From Acinetobacter oleivorans DR1 (lineage in GTDB: Bacteria > Pseudomonadota > Gammaproteobacteria > Pseudomonadales > Moraxellaceae): DNA of 64,000 bases. Location: assembly GCF_000196795.1 (NCBI RefSeq), contig NC_014259.1, positions 1,116,001 to 1,180,000 on the forward strand, given 5' to 3'. The translations under genes were made by a program, and so were the position numbers. Under the pieces are notes generated by a model that was given only the letters and a program-made list of their open reading frames with translations, did not search any database and was not told where the DNA came from. This document shows, in pieces, positions 33,891-42,785 of this stretch (position 1 is its first letter; every line of letters starts with the position of its first letter).

Positions 33891-34697
33891 TTAAACCGTT
33901 TGAGGTTGTCCAAAAAGAGCAGTAAAAGCTTGATCTGGACGTGGTTGTTTCATAAAACTTTCGCCTACCAAGAAACTGTGAATATCATGCTCTTGCATCA
34001 TACGCACATCATCTGGTGTCGCAATACCGCTTTCAGTAATTAATAAACGTGAGGCCGGAAGTAATTTTTTCAATCGAATGGATGTATTTAAATCCACATC
34101 AAACGTTTTTAAATTACGGTTATTCACACCTAATAAACATTGCTCAGAAAGCTTTAAAGCGCGTTCCATTTCTTCTTCGTCATGAACTTCAACTAATACA
34201 TCGAGTTGATGTTCAAACGCAGTTTTAGACATTTCTTCGAGTTGCTGGTCAGATAAGCAAGCAACAATTAATAAAATACAGTCAGCATGCAAAGCACGTG
34301 CTTCAACTACATTATATGGATCGATCAGAAAGTCTTTACGTAAAGCAGGCAGGGCACAATGATTACGGGCAATCGCAATATTCTCATCTGCACCTTGAAA
34401 GAAATCAACATCGGTCAATACCGATAAACATGCTGCTCCAGCTTGTTCATATTGCTCTGCAATTTCAGCAGGATTAAAATCTGCGCGAATAATTCCTTTT
34501 GATGGAGACGCTTTTTTAATTTCAGCAATTACACCCGGACGTTTATGTTTTAAAGCATTTGCAAAGCCACGCACTGGAGTCGCAGCTTTTGCTAATTCCT
34601 CAACATCTTGCAAATTACGTTGTTTTAAACGCGCAGCAAGTTCCTCATGTTTACGGTCAACAATTTTACCTAAAATGGTATTTTGAATATTAATCAT
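33891..34697 (-). CDS. trpC: Indole-3-glycerol phosphate synthase TrpC
   Basis: A 268-aa TIM-barrel enzyme of tryptophan synthesis. Visible motifs are AEIKKASPSKGIIR (phosphate and substrate binding), ALRKDFLIDPYNVVEAR and GVNNRNLKTFDVDL, with ITESGI and the closing FLVGESFM. Monofunctional, without the PRAI domain seen in enterics. The gene follows trpD by 9 bp and precedes the smr gene. Confidence 0.98.
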   Translation of the reverse strand: MINIQNTILGKIVDRKHEELAARLKQRNLQDVEELAKAATPVRGFANALKHKRPGVIAEIKKASPSKGIIRADFNPAEIAEQYEQAGAACLSVLTDVDFFQGADENIAIARNHCALPALRKDFLIDPYNVVEARALHADCILLIVACLSDQQLEEMSKTAFEHQLDVLVEVHDEEEMERALKLSEQCLLGVNNRNLKTFDVDLNTSIRLKKLLPASRLLITESGIATPDDVRMMQEHDIHSFLVGESFMKQPRPDQAFTALFGQPQTV

Positions 34698-34706
34698 GAG
34701 AAGTCC

Positions 34707-35756
34707 TTAATCTGCCTGACATTGTTTTAATGTTTTGGTAAATTCAGCCAAAACACTCATTTTTTCTAAAGCTTGTCCGCCATAAATAATATCTTGCGCG
34801 AATGTAACAGCCTGAGCATAAGTCTTAGTAATACCCGCCACATAAATACCTGCCCCCGCATTAAGCGCAATCATATTTGCTGCTTTTTCACCAATGTCAG
34901 ATTTATTTTTACCCAATGCATCTTTGATCAGTTTTAAGCTTGCTGCAGCATCTGCTACCACTAAACCGTTTAAAGTTTGTGACTCAATCCCGACATCTTC
35001 AGGGGTAAGTGTCCATTCGGTAATTTCACCGTCTTTGAGTTCAGCAACAGTTGTAGGAGCTGCAAGGCTGATTTCATCAAGACCATCTCTTGAATGAACA
35101 ACCATTACATGTTCAGCACCAAGTTGCTTCATCACTTCGGCGATTGGACGACAAAGCTCATCTGAAAATACCCCAATCACAAAGCGTTTTACACCAGCCG
35201 GATTCGTAAGCGGGCCAAGTAAATTAAAGATGCTGCGAACACCAAGCTCTCGACGTGGTCCAACAGCATATTTCATTGCTTTGTGGTGGTTTGGAGCAAA
35301 TAAAAACCCTACACCCATCTCACGGATGCAGCGTTCAGTTTGTTGCATGTCTAAATCAAGGTTAATACCAGCTTGTTCAAGTAGGTCAGATGAACCTGAT
35401 TTGCTTGAAACGCCTCGGTTGCCATGTTTGGCAATGGTTGCACCTGCCGCCGCAATTACAAAGCTTGAAGCTGTAGAGACGTTAAATAAATTTTGCCCAT
35501 CGCCGCCAGTACCGACAATATCAACTAAATATTTGATATCACTGACATCAATTTTAATAGCGAATTCACGCATGACACGCGCAGCAGCAGTAATTTCGTC
35601 AATACTTTCACCTTTCATGCGAAGGCCCATCATCAAAGCACCAATTTGTGCTTCAGTTGCCTCACCTTGCATGATGCTACGCATAATGTCTTCCATTTGC
35701 GGCTGAGTCAGGTGAATATTTTTTGTTATATGGTTAAGTGCTTGTTGAATATTCAT
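34707..35756 (-). CDS. trpD: Anthranilate phosphoribosyltransferase TrpD
   Basis: A 349-aa enzyme joining anthranilate and PRPP. The signature segments are DIVGTGGDGQNLFNVSTASSF, HGNRGVSSKSGSSDLLE and RRELGVRSIFNLLGPLTNP. The frame is open from a GTG at 35765 right against the trpG stop, but the ATG at 35756 is preferred by alignment to the family start (MNIQQALNHI). Middle gene of trpGDC. Confidence 0.97.
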   Translation of the reverse strand: MNIQQALNHITKNIHLTQPQMEDIMRSIMQGEATEAQIGALMMGLRMKGESIDEITAAARVMREFAIKIDVSDIKYLVDIVGTGGDGQNLFNVSTASSFVIAAAGATIAKHGNRGVSSKSGSSDLLEQAGINLDLDMQQTERCIREMGVGFLFAPNHHKAMKYAVGPRRELGVRSIFNLLGPLTNPAGVKRFVIGVFSDELCRPIAEVMKQLGAEHVMVVHSRDGLDEISLAAPTTVAELKDGEITEWTLTPEDVGIESQTLNGLVVADAAASLKLIKDALGKNKSDIGEKAANMIALNAGAGIYVAGITKTYAQAVTFAQDIIYGGQALEKMSVLAEFTKTLKQCQAD

Positions 35757-35765
35757 AGGGATCAC

Positions 35766-36350
35766 TTATGCATAAATATCTAAAAAGTTTTTAAAGATTT
35801 GATGGCCATGTTGACTCAAGATTGATTCAGGATGGAACTGCACGCCTTCAACAGGAAGTGTCTTATGTTTAACACCCATAATTTCTTCCATTGAGCCATC
35901 TGCTTCATTGGTCCAGCACGTTACTTCAAGGCAATCAGGCAGTGTTTGCTGATCGATCACCAAAGAGTGATAACGCGTTGCCGAGAATGGGCTAGGAAGA
36001 TTACTGAAAATACCTTTATTGCTGTGGTACATATCAGATAAACGTCCGTGCATCACCGTTTTGGCTCTTACAATATTTCCGCCAAAAGCTTGCCCAATAC
36101 TTTGATGGCCTAAACACACACCAAGCAAAGGAATTTTTCCGGCAAAGTGGTTAATTGCAGGAATTGAAATACCAGCTTCGCTTGGTGAGCAAGGGCCAGG
36201 ACCAATCACGAGATATTTTGGTTGCCATCGTTCAATATCCTCTAAAGTGACTTGATCATTGCGAACTACTTTTACTTCCTGATCCAACTCGCCAAAATAC
36301 TGGACGATGTTGTAGGTAAAAGAGTCGTAATTGTCGATCATTAGAAGCAT
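35766..36350 (-). CDS. trpG: Anthranilate synthase glutaminase component TrpG
   Basis: A 194-aa class I glutamine amidotransferase that supplies ammonia for anthranilate synthesis. The nucleophile is in GVCLGHQSIGQAFGG, with the His/Glu pair in VQFHPESILS, and the N-terminus reads MIDNYDSFTYNIVQYFG. In Acinetobacter the same subunit also serves p-aminobenzoate synthesis. First gene of trpGDC; no trp attenuator-like leader peptide was seen in the 295 bp upstream. Confidence 0.96.
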   Translation of the reverse strand: MLLMIDNYDSFTYNIVQYFGELDQEVKVVRNDQVTLEDIERWQPKYLVIGPGPCSPSEAGISIPAINHFAGKIPLLGVCLGHQSIGQAFGGNIVRAKTVMHGRLSDMYHSNKGIFSNLPSPFSATRYHSLVIDQQTLPDCLEVTCWTNEADGSMEEIMGVKHKTLPVEGVQFHPESILSQHGHQIFKNFLDIYA

Positions 36351-36457
36351 GATGAACTTAACCTCATGATAGTTAATATATATTTAATAAGTGACTAGAG
36401 ATTTACTCACAATATTGCTCACTTTTTCAAAAGCACTTTTATTTGATCAAATAAAAA

Positions 36458-36474
36458 GCCGCTTTCTAAGCGGC
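36458..36474 (-). terminator. Terminator downstream of the aminopeptidase P gene
   Basis: GCCGCTT-TCT-AAGCGGC with a T-run on the minus strand, between the peptidase gene and trpG. Confidence 0.8.
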
Positions 36475-36580
36475 TAATATAGCAAAAAAAGAAGTAACCA
36501 GTTTAACTATTTCATTCGTTAGAAATTTGCAGAAAAAACGTCTTTGAGAAGTGAGCCTTTTTGAAATGGTATATAAGTAC

Positions 36581-36634
36581 AACTCAGGCAAAATAAGCGT
36601 TTCATTAGAAATAGAAAATTATTCTGCCTGAGTT
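36581..36634. repeat. 10-bp inverted repeat with a 34-nt loop
   Basis: AACTCAGGCA (36581-36590) and TGCCTGAGTT (36625-36634); extra pairing (AAATAA with TTATT) extends the stem. It lies 12 bp past the peptidase stop and may protect the 3' end of its mRNA. Confidence 0.45.
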
Positions 36635-36645
36635 AAAAAAGAAGA

Positions 36646-38448
36646 TTAAATCGCTCTAGTGTTGTAAATCAACCAATCTAAAACTTCTCCAGACAAATGT
36701 TCAGCTAATCTTTCTTGAACAGTTTGATGGTAACGATTTAACCAGTCTTTTTCTTCATTATTAAGCATATCAACAACAATACAATCTAAATGAATCGGGC
36801 AAAGGGTTAGTGTTTCAAACTCTAAAAATTCACCGTAAGTTTTTTCAAATCCAGAGTGAAGTTTGTTAGCAACCAGATTTTCAATGCGAATTCCATATTG
36901 TCCTTCATGGTATAAGCCCGGCTCGTTAGAAATAATCATTCCTTCACGCAACTTACTATAGGCATGTATAGGCGCGTAATAAGAAAGTACTTGTGGACCT
37001 TCATGAACATTAAGCGCAAAGCCTACGCCGTGGCCTGTTCCATGTCGATAATCTAAACCATGTTGCCATAAAGTATTACGACAAATTGAATCGAGTAGAG
37101 GAGCAGCTAAACCTTCTGGATAAATCGTTTTTGCCAAAGAAATGTGACATTTTAAAACCAAGGTGTAGTCACGTTTTTGTTGCCCTGTTGGCGCGCCTAC
37201 AGAAACAACACGAGTAATATCGGTTGTTCCATCTACATATTGTCCACCAGAGTCAATTAGCAATAGCCCATCACCTTCGATAAATGAATAGTGCTCTTCA
37301 GTTGCACGGTAGTGGGGTAGAGCACCATTGGCATTAAAGCCAGCAATCGTTGAAAAACTTGGGCCTATAAAACCCTCTTGCTCAGCACGGAAGGCTGTAA
37401 TTTTCTCATCAATAGTCAATTCTGAAATACTTTCACCATGATGAAGCGTTTTTTCTAACCAGTGAAAAAAGTGGCAAAGCGCGACTCCATCTTTAACCAT
37501 TGCATGACGGATATGAGCAATTTCGCTTTCATGTTTACGCGATTTAAAAAGCGTACTCGGGTTGATGTCATATATAACCCGAATATCTTTTGCGATGGCT
37601 TGTTCATAAAAAATCGAGACTTTGGCTGGATCTAAAAGTACCGAGGCATCTGAAATATTTGCTAAAAACTTAGCTGTATCTTCGTAGTTACGAATTTCAA
37701 TACCATCGGCTGCCAAAGCTTGCTGAATGCTTACATCAACTTTTTCAGCATCAATAAAAAGAACAGTTTGTTTTGCACTGACATATAAATGTGAAAGGAA
37801 CACAGGGTTATATTCTACATCTTGTCCACGTGCATTTAAGATCCATACAATATCATCTAAAGATGAAATGAAATGACCCGCAATATTCTTGCTATGTAAA
37901 GTTTCACGAATAGCCTGAATTTTTTCTTTACGAGATAGGGCATTTAGCCCTTCAGGCATGAAATGAATTTTCTTTGATGGAAGTTCTGGGCGGTTTAACC
38001 AAATCTCTCCGACTAAATCTTGCTGGGTTTCGAGTTTATAATTATTAACTCGTGCAGTATGTTCGAGTGCCTTAAATTGCTGAATTGATAAAGTATGCCC
38101 ATTTACCACAATGACTGATTCTGGTTGTAGATTTTTTTCAATCCAAGCGAGATGTGTTGAAGATTCATCACTTGTTAATTTTTGAAGATCAAAGCCAGTT
38201 CCAACAAGTTGTTGCTCAGCTTGTACCCAATAGCGACCATCTGCCCAGAGGCCAGCAAAGTTTTGGGTCACGACGAGCGTACCAACCGAACCACTAAAAC
38301 CGCTTAACCACTGCCTTGCTTTCCAGTAGTCTGGTAAATATTCTGACATATGTGGATCGGCACTCATCACAATCAAAGCATCTACATGCTGATTGCGCAT
38401 GAGTTCACGAAGTTTCTCAAGTTTTTCTGGAACAGTTAAAACGCTCAT
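36646..38448 (-). CDS. Aminopeptidase P family (Xaa-Pro) metallopeptidase
   Basis: A 600-aa M24-family enzyme, of the large eukaryote-like aminopeptidase P form with two non-catalytic N-terminal domains (about 1-150 and 160-310) and a C-terminal pita-bread domain. Metal ligands are visible in LLIDSGGQYVDGTTDITRV, HGTGHGVGFALNVHEGP and SNEPGLYHEGQYGIRIEN. It removes N-terminal residues ahead of proline in the cytoplasm. Its ATG overlaps the stop of the peptide transporter gene as ATGA, so import and hydrolysis of peptides are coupled. Confidence 0.94.
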   Translation of the reverse strand: MSVLTVPEKLEKLRELMRNQHVDALIVMSADPHMSEYLPDYWKARQWLSGFSGSVGTLVVTQNFAGLWADGRYWVQAEQQLVGTGFDLQKLTSDESSTHLAWIEKNLQPESVIVVNGHTLSIQQFKALEHTARVNNYKLETQQDLVGEIWLNRPELPSKKIHFMPEGLNALSRKEKIQAIRETLHSKNIAGHFISSLDDIVWILNARGQDVEYNPVFLSHLYVSAKQTVLFIDAEKVDVSIQQALAADGIEIRNYEDTAKFLANISDASVLLDPAKVSIFYEQAIAKDIRVIYDINPSTLFKSRKHESEIAHIRHAMVKDGVALCHFFHWLEKTLHHGESISELTIDEKITAFRAEQEGFIGPSFSTIAGFNANGALPHYRATEEHYSFIEGDGLLLIDSGGQYVDGTTDITRVVSVGAPTGQQKRDYTLVLKCHISLAKTIYPEGLAAPLLDSICRNTLWQHGLDYRHGTGHGVGFALNVHEGPQVLSYYAPIHAYSKLREGMIISNEPGLYHEGQYGIRIENLVANKLHSGFEKTYGEFLEFETLTLCPIHLDCIVVDMLNNEEKDWLNRYHQTVQERLAEHLSGEVLDWLIYNTRAI

Positions 38449-39986
38449 ATAGTTTCCAACTCAGGTTGAACTTTACTGGTACTTTTGTTCATTAATCTAT
38501 TGATAGGTTTCTTTAATAAAAATAACACGATTGCGCCAATCACTAACGCTAAAACACATCGCATAAATAAGGTAGGTAAATGATTAATGCCATCTGCCGA
38601 TACGTGCCCGCCGATTAAGCCAGCGATAAGATTACCTAAAGCTGTGCCAGTAAACCATAGACCCATAATTTGACCACGTATAACATCTGGTGCAAGTTTA
38701 GTCATGGTAGATAGACCAATCGGGCTTAAACACAATTCTCCGATAGTAAGTAAAAATAAAGTTCCTACTAACCAAAATGGTGAAACTAGGCCACCAGCAA
38801 TTGCGAAATGACTAGCAAAAGACATCACGAGAAAGCCACCTGCTGCGAATAACAATGCAATAATAAATTTGCTGATATAGCTTGGGTCTTTATTTGATTT
38901 ACCCAGTCTTGCCCAAAGCCATGCTGCAACGGGAGCAAAGATAATAATAAATAGGGCATTAATTGATTCAAACCATACAGTTGGAATCTCAAATCCGAAA
39001 ACAATACGGTCAGTATAATCTTGTGCAAATAAAGTAAAAGTTGTGGGTTTTTGTTCAAAAGCTGACCAGAATAGAGCAGAGGCGGCTAATAAAACAAAGC
39101 AAATAATAATTTTAAATTTGTCATGCTGCTCTAAATTCAGGAAAAACAGTAAATATGCAAAATAAGCAATAATCCCAATGCAAATTATGACTGTTAAATA
39201 AGTTGCTACCTCGACCGGATTGATGTGAATAACGCCAAAGAAAGTAAGAGCAATAACAACTGCAACAGATAGCAAAAAGGAGAAAGCAATTTTTGGCGCA
39301 TTTTTATTTTCAACAATTGGTTTATTCCAAGTGTCATTTTCTTGACGCAACTCATTAAAAGTTTGTAGCTGAGGAATGGCTAATGCACGGAAGATGAGTA
39401 ATGCAACTAACATCCCAAGGCCGCCGATTCCAAAACCTAAGTGCCAGTTATGATCACGTGCTAATAGGCCTGTAAGAAGGGGAGCAATAAAAGAACCTAT
39501 ATTAATTCCCATATAAAAAATGGAGAAGCCGGCATCTCGTCTACTATCCTGAGCTTTATATAATGTTCCGACAATCACTGAAATACAGGTTTTAAATAAT
39601 CCTGAGCCAATAACAATAAGGACTAAGCCGAAATAAAAAAAGAATTGATCGAAGATAGGAGTAAGCGCAATTGATAAATGACCTAATGCAATAATGAGGG
39701 AGCCATACCAGACGGATCGTGCTTGACCTAACCAGTTGTCGGCAATCCAACCACCTAAAACGGTCATTAGATACATAGAGCCTGCAAATAACCCAACAAT
39801 TGCGGCGGCGGTAGGACGGTCAAGACCTAAACCACCATCATTGACCATCGCGACCATATAAAGAACGAGTAAGGGGCGAATTCCATAGTAAGAAAAGCGT
39901 TCCCATAGCTCTGTAAAAAATAAAGTTTTTAAGGGTTTTGGATGGCCGAAAAAAGCTGTGTCACATTGTTCGAGTTCATGCTTCAT
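38445..39986 (-). CDS. POT family proton-dependent peptide transporter
   Basis: A 513-aa membrane protein with about 14 hydrophobic segments. The family signature is near the N-terminus: FFTELWERFSYYGIRPLLVLYM (the ExxER-type proton coupling region), with FSIFYMGINIGSFIAPLLTG near residue 150. It imports di- and tripeptides. AAAGGA precedes the ATG. It is the first gene of a two-gene operon with the aminopeptidase P gene. Confidence 0.95.
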   Translation of the reverse strand: MKHELEQCDTAFFGHPKPLKTLFFTELWERFSYYGIRPLLVLYMVAMVNDGGLGLDRPTAAAIVGLFAGSMYLMTVLGGWIADNWLGQARSVWYGSLIIALGHLSIALTPIFDQFFFYFGLVLIVIGSGLFKTCISVIVGTLYKAQDSRRDAGFSIFYMGINIGSFIAPLLTGLLARDHNWHLGFGIGGLGMLVALLIFRALAIPQLQTFNELRQENDTWNKPIVENKNAPKIAFSFLLSVAVVIALTFFGVIHINPVEVATYLTVIICIGIIAYFAYLLFFLNLEQHDKFKIIICFVLLAASALFWSAFEQKPTTFTLFAQDYTDRIVFGFEIPTVWFESINALFIIIFAPVAAWLWARLGKSNKDPSYISKFIIALLFAAGGFLVMSFASHFAIAGGLVSPFWLVGTLFLLTIGELCLSPIGLSTMTKLAPDVIRGQIMGLWFTGTALGNLIAGLIGGHVSADGINHLPTLFMRCVLALVIGAIVLFLLKKPINRLMNKSTSKVQPELETI

Positions 39987-40493
39987 TTCAAATCCTTTGA
40001 ACGTATTTGTAGTTTAATAAACCAAACTTTTAGTTTGTTTAATTATAAAAAAAAGTTATGTTTTATTTTTTAGATTTTTTTAAATTGAAAAGCAAGTTGG
40101 TCATGTATAAAAAAGGTATATAACAAATGGTAAAAAAACCTTTGGTTTCTTACTGCACCAAAGCTGACCAAAACCTATTTCACGGCAGAGAACTTGATAA
40201 GCGAAAGAAAACTAATTTTATAAAACTTCAGTATTTATTGAGGTAAGGAATGATTCGATCGCTGACTTTTTTAAATTTTTAAGAAGTACTTTTTGAAGAG
40301 ATATTTGCATTAGAACTTTTGGCAAAGGCATGAATAGATATAGAAGAGGCAGCTAAAGGTTAAAATTTTATAAGTCATCTTTTATTATTTTCATTCATTG
40401 TAATAAGAAAGTCAGCTTTCTATATGAGAAAGTATTATGATCATGAATAACTGTTAGATATTGATGCGGTGATTCATATTGGCGCAACACTTT

Positions 40494-40510
40494 TGCACTA
40501 AATTAGGGCG
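40494..40510 (+). promoter_or_regulatory. NtrC-like binding site upstream of glnA
   Basis: TGCACTAAATTAGGGCG resembles the enteric NtrC site TGCACTATATTGGTGCA at 13 of 17 positions. A second, weaker site with a perfect right half (TATGGTGCA) is at 40548-40564. Confidence 0.55.
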
Positions 40511-40547
40511 ATTGCGAGCTATTCTTGTATGCCATAATTTGAAAATG

Positions 40548-40564
40548 TCTGAATATGGTGCATT
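40548..40564 (+). promoter_or_regulatory. Second NtrC-like half-site upstream of glnA
   Basis: The right half TGGTGCA is exact and the left half is poor. Centre-to-centre distance from the first site is 54 bp, suited to cooperative binding by an enhancer protein. Confidence 0.4.
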
Positions 40565-40657
40565 TAACTATGCAAACAGTATAATGGGTTCAAGACAAGG
40601 GACCTAAATCATAGATAGTTATAAACAATTCAATGTTTTAGGTAAGTCTTATAAAGT

Positions 40658-40673
40658 TGGTATGAGAATTGCT
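40658..40673 (+). promoter_or_regulatory. Sigma-54 promoter of glnA
   Basis: TGGTATGAGAATTGCT matches the -24/-12 consensus TGGCACGNNNNTTGCW at 10 of the 12 fixed positions, with the exact 10-nt spacing between GG and GC. Transcription would start near 40684, about 50 nt before the glnA ATG. Confidence 0.8.
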
Positions 40674-40733
40674 ATATAAATACCAGCAATTAACACGCAC
40701 TTAACAAGTGCAACAAAATTTCATTGGAGCAAA

Positions 40734-42149
40734 ATGAGCATGGCGAACAAGGTCCTTCAACTCATACAAGAAAGTGGCGCAAAATGGGTCGATTTTCGCT
40801 TTACTGATACTAAGGGTAAAGAACAGCACGTAACTTACCCAGCTGATTCTATTGATGAAGATACTTTTGAAGACGGTAAAATGTTTGATGGTTCTTCAAT
40901 CGCTGGTTGGAAAGGCATTGAAGCATCTGACATGATTTTACGTCCAGATGCAGAAACTGGTTTCATCGACCCGTTCTTTGCTGAACCAACTGTAGTTGTG
41001 ACTTGTGACGTTATTGAACCTTCAACTGGTCAAGGTTATGAGCGTGACCCACGTTCGATTGCTCGCCGTGCAGAAGAATACTTAAAATCTACAGGTATCG
41101 GTGATACTGCATTCTTTGGTCCAGAACCAGAATTCTTTGTATTTGACGAAGTGAAGTGGGACATCGATATGTCTGGCGCTCGTCATACATTAATCGCTGA
41201 AGAAGCTGCTTGGTCTACTGGTAAAGATTACGAGTCTGGTAACTCTGGTCACCGTCCACGTGTTAAAGGCGGTTACTTCCCAGTTCCTCCAGTTGATTCT
41301 TCACAAGATATGCGTGCAGAAATGTGTGCAAAAATCGAAGATATCATGGGCCCAGGCCGTGTAGAAGTACATCACCACGAAGTTGCTTCTTGTCAGTTAG
41401 AAATTGGTGTGAGCTTCAATACTCTTGTACGTAAAGCTGACGAAGTTCAACAGTTCAAATATGCTGTTTGGAACGTTGCTCACCAATATGCAAAAACTGC
41501 AACCTTTATGCCTAAACCAATGGTAGGTGATAACGGTTCTGGTATGCATGTTCACATGTCTATCTCTAAAGATGGCAAGAACTTGTTTGCTGGTGATGAA
41601 TATGCAGGCCTTTCAGAAATGGCATTGTACTTCATCGGTGGTGTTATCAAGCACGCTCGTGCATTGAATGCAATCACAAACCCATCTACAAACTCATACA
41701 AGCGTTTGGTTCCTCACTTCGAAGCGCCAATCATGCTTGCTTACTCAGCACGTAACCGTTCTGCGTCTATCCGTATTCCATACGTTTCTAGCCCTAAAGG
41801 TAAGCGTATCGAAGCTCGTTTCCCAGACCCAATGATGAATCCGTACTTAGGTTTCGCTGCATTGTTAATGGCTGGTATCGACGGTATCCAAAACAAGATC
41901 CATCCGGGCGAAGCTGCTGATAAGAACTTGTACGATCTTCCTCCAGAAGAAGAAGCAAAAATCCCAACAGTTGCTCATAGCTTAGATATGGCTCTTGAAG
42001 CACTTCAAGCAGATCACGAATTCTTGTTAAAAGGCGGCGTGTTCACTAAAGAAATGCTTGATGCATACATCGAACTTAAAACTGAAGATGTACGTCGTCT
42101 TAATACGACTACTCACCCAGTTGAATTCGATATGTACTACAGCTTGTAA
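40734..42149 (+). CDS. glnA: Type I glutamine synthetase GlnA
   Basis: A 471-aa cytoplasmic enzyme that makes glutamine from glutamate and ammonia, forming dodecamers. Motifs: KMFDGSSIAGWKGI, FGPEPEFFVFD, the catalytic region MPKPMVGDNGSGMHVHMS, and KNLYDLPPEEEAK holding the Tyr that is adenylylated in this type (about residue 399). The second in-frame ATG (40740) is an alternative start. Control by NtrC and sigma-54 is indicated by the upstream sites, and adenylylation by the Tyr loop. A terminator follows at 42163. Confidence 0.98.
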   Translation: MSMANKVLQLIQESGAKWVDFRFTDTKGKEQHVTYPADSIDEDTFEDGKMFDGSSIAGWKGIEASDMILRPDAETGFIDPFFAEPTVVVTCDVIEPSTGQGYERDPRSIARRAEEYLKSTGIGDTAFFGPEPEFFVFDEVKWDIDMSGARHTLIAEEAAWSTGKDYESGNSGHRPRVKGGYFPVPPVDSSQDMRAEMCAKIEDIMGPGRVEVHHHEVASCQLEIGVSFNTLVRKADEVQQFKYAVWNVAHQYAKTATFMPKPMVGDNGSGMHVHMSISKDGKNLFAGDEYAGLSEMALYFIGGVIKHARALNAITNPSTNSYKRLVPHFEAPIMLAYSARNRSASIRIPYVSSPKGKRIEARFPDPMMNPYLGFAALLMAGIDGIQNKIHPGEAADKNLYDLPPEEEAKIPTVAHSLDMALEALQADHEFLLKGGVFTKEMLDAYIELKTEDVRRLNTTTHPVEFDMYYSL

Positions 42150-42162
42150 TACATATTTTCAT

Positions 42163-42190
42163 AAAAAAGCCTGCTTATGCAGGCTTTTTT
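42163..42190 (+). terminator. Terminator of glnA
   Basis: A 12-bp stem AAAAAAGCCTGC / GCAGGCTTTTTT with a 4-nt loop. Confidence 0.92.
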
Positions 42191-42275
42191 ATTGCTTGGA
42201 ATGTTGATTGAATTCTCTACGTTTTTTATCAAAAAATTGGGGTAAACTAGGTGCGAGTTTTCATGTGAGCAGATT

Positions 42276-42785
42276 ATGCGTAAACGACAACCAGTACTTA
42301 AACAGGAAAAGACTTTAAATCCTGAATTGAAAACATGGTTGTATGCGTCTGGTTCATTGACCCAACAATTGACTGAACTTGGCGGTGGCCAATTCAGTGT
42401 AAAGCCTTTTCAAGAACATTTTCAGCGTTTAACTTTTGCAGATAGTCAGTGGATGAAGATGTCTCATGCTCACACTTCGTGGGTAAGGGAAACCTATTTA
42501 TATGGCTGTGAAGCAGAACCATGGGTTAAAGCAAAAAGTATTTTTCCAATTCAAAGTTTACAAAAAAAAGCCCGTATATTTCAGCACATTGGTTCTAAGC
42601 CCATTGGCTTTTTTCTATTTCAAAGAACAACACCACTTTGTGACCGCCGTGTCATTCGTTTGCCAGAAGGTTGGACAAGACAAAGTTGCTATACTTGGCA
42701 TGGGTGTAAATTTATTGTTCAAGAAACATTCTTACCGGCTTTTGAAGCTTTTTTAAATCAGCAGCACGACAAGGAATTACTATGA
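42276..42785 (+). CDS. ubiC: Chorismate lyase UbiC
   Basis: A 169-aa enzyme that releases pyruvate from chorismate to give 4-hydroxybenzoate, the first ubiquinone-specific step. The active-site Arg and Glu are recognisable in WVRETYLYG (about residue 70) and IVQETFLPAF near the C-terminus. Its last codons overlap the ubiA start by 4 bp (ATGA), so the two genes are translationally coupled. Confidence 0.94.
   Translation: MRKRQPVLKQEKTLNPELKTWLYASGSLTQQLTELGGGQFSVKPFQEHFQRLTFADSQWMKMSHAHTSWVRETYLYGCEAEPWVKAKSIFPIQSLQKKARIFQHIGSKPIGFFLFQRTTPLCDRRVIRLPEGWTRQSCYTWHGCKFIVQETFLPAFEAFLNQQHDKELL

Larger units (their letters stand above)
39987..40733. other. Long intergenic region between the peptide transporter and glnA genes
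   Basis: A 747-bp non-coding stretch. The right part carries the glnA control region (sites at 40494, 40548 and 40658). The left part (39987-40480) has no open frame worth reporting; it contains a short hairpin CTTTGGT/ACCAAAG at 40140-40163 and could contain a small RNA, but no terminator-promoter pair is evident. Confidence 0.5.

Noticed and set aside
35230..35706. 158-aa antisense frame within trpD
   Set aside because: It lies wholly opposite a well-supported enzyme gene and has no family signal.
40480..40497. Apparent TGGCGC ... TTGCAC sigma-54 promoter
   Set aside because: The GG to GC distance is 12 nt instead of 10; the site at 40658-40673 has correct spacing.
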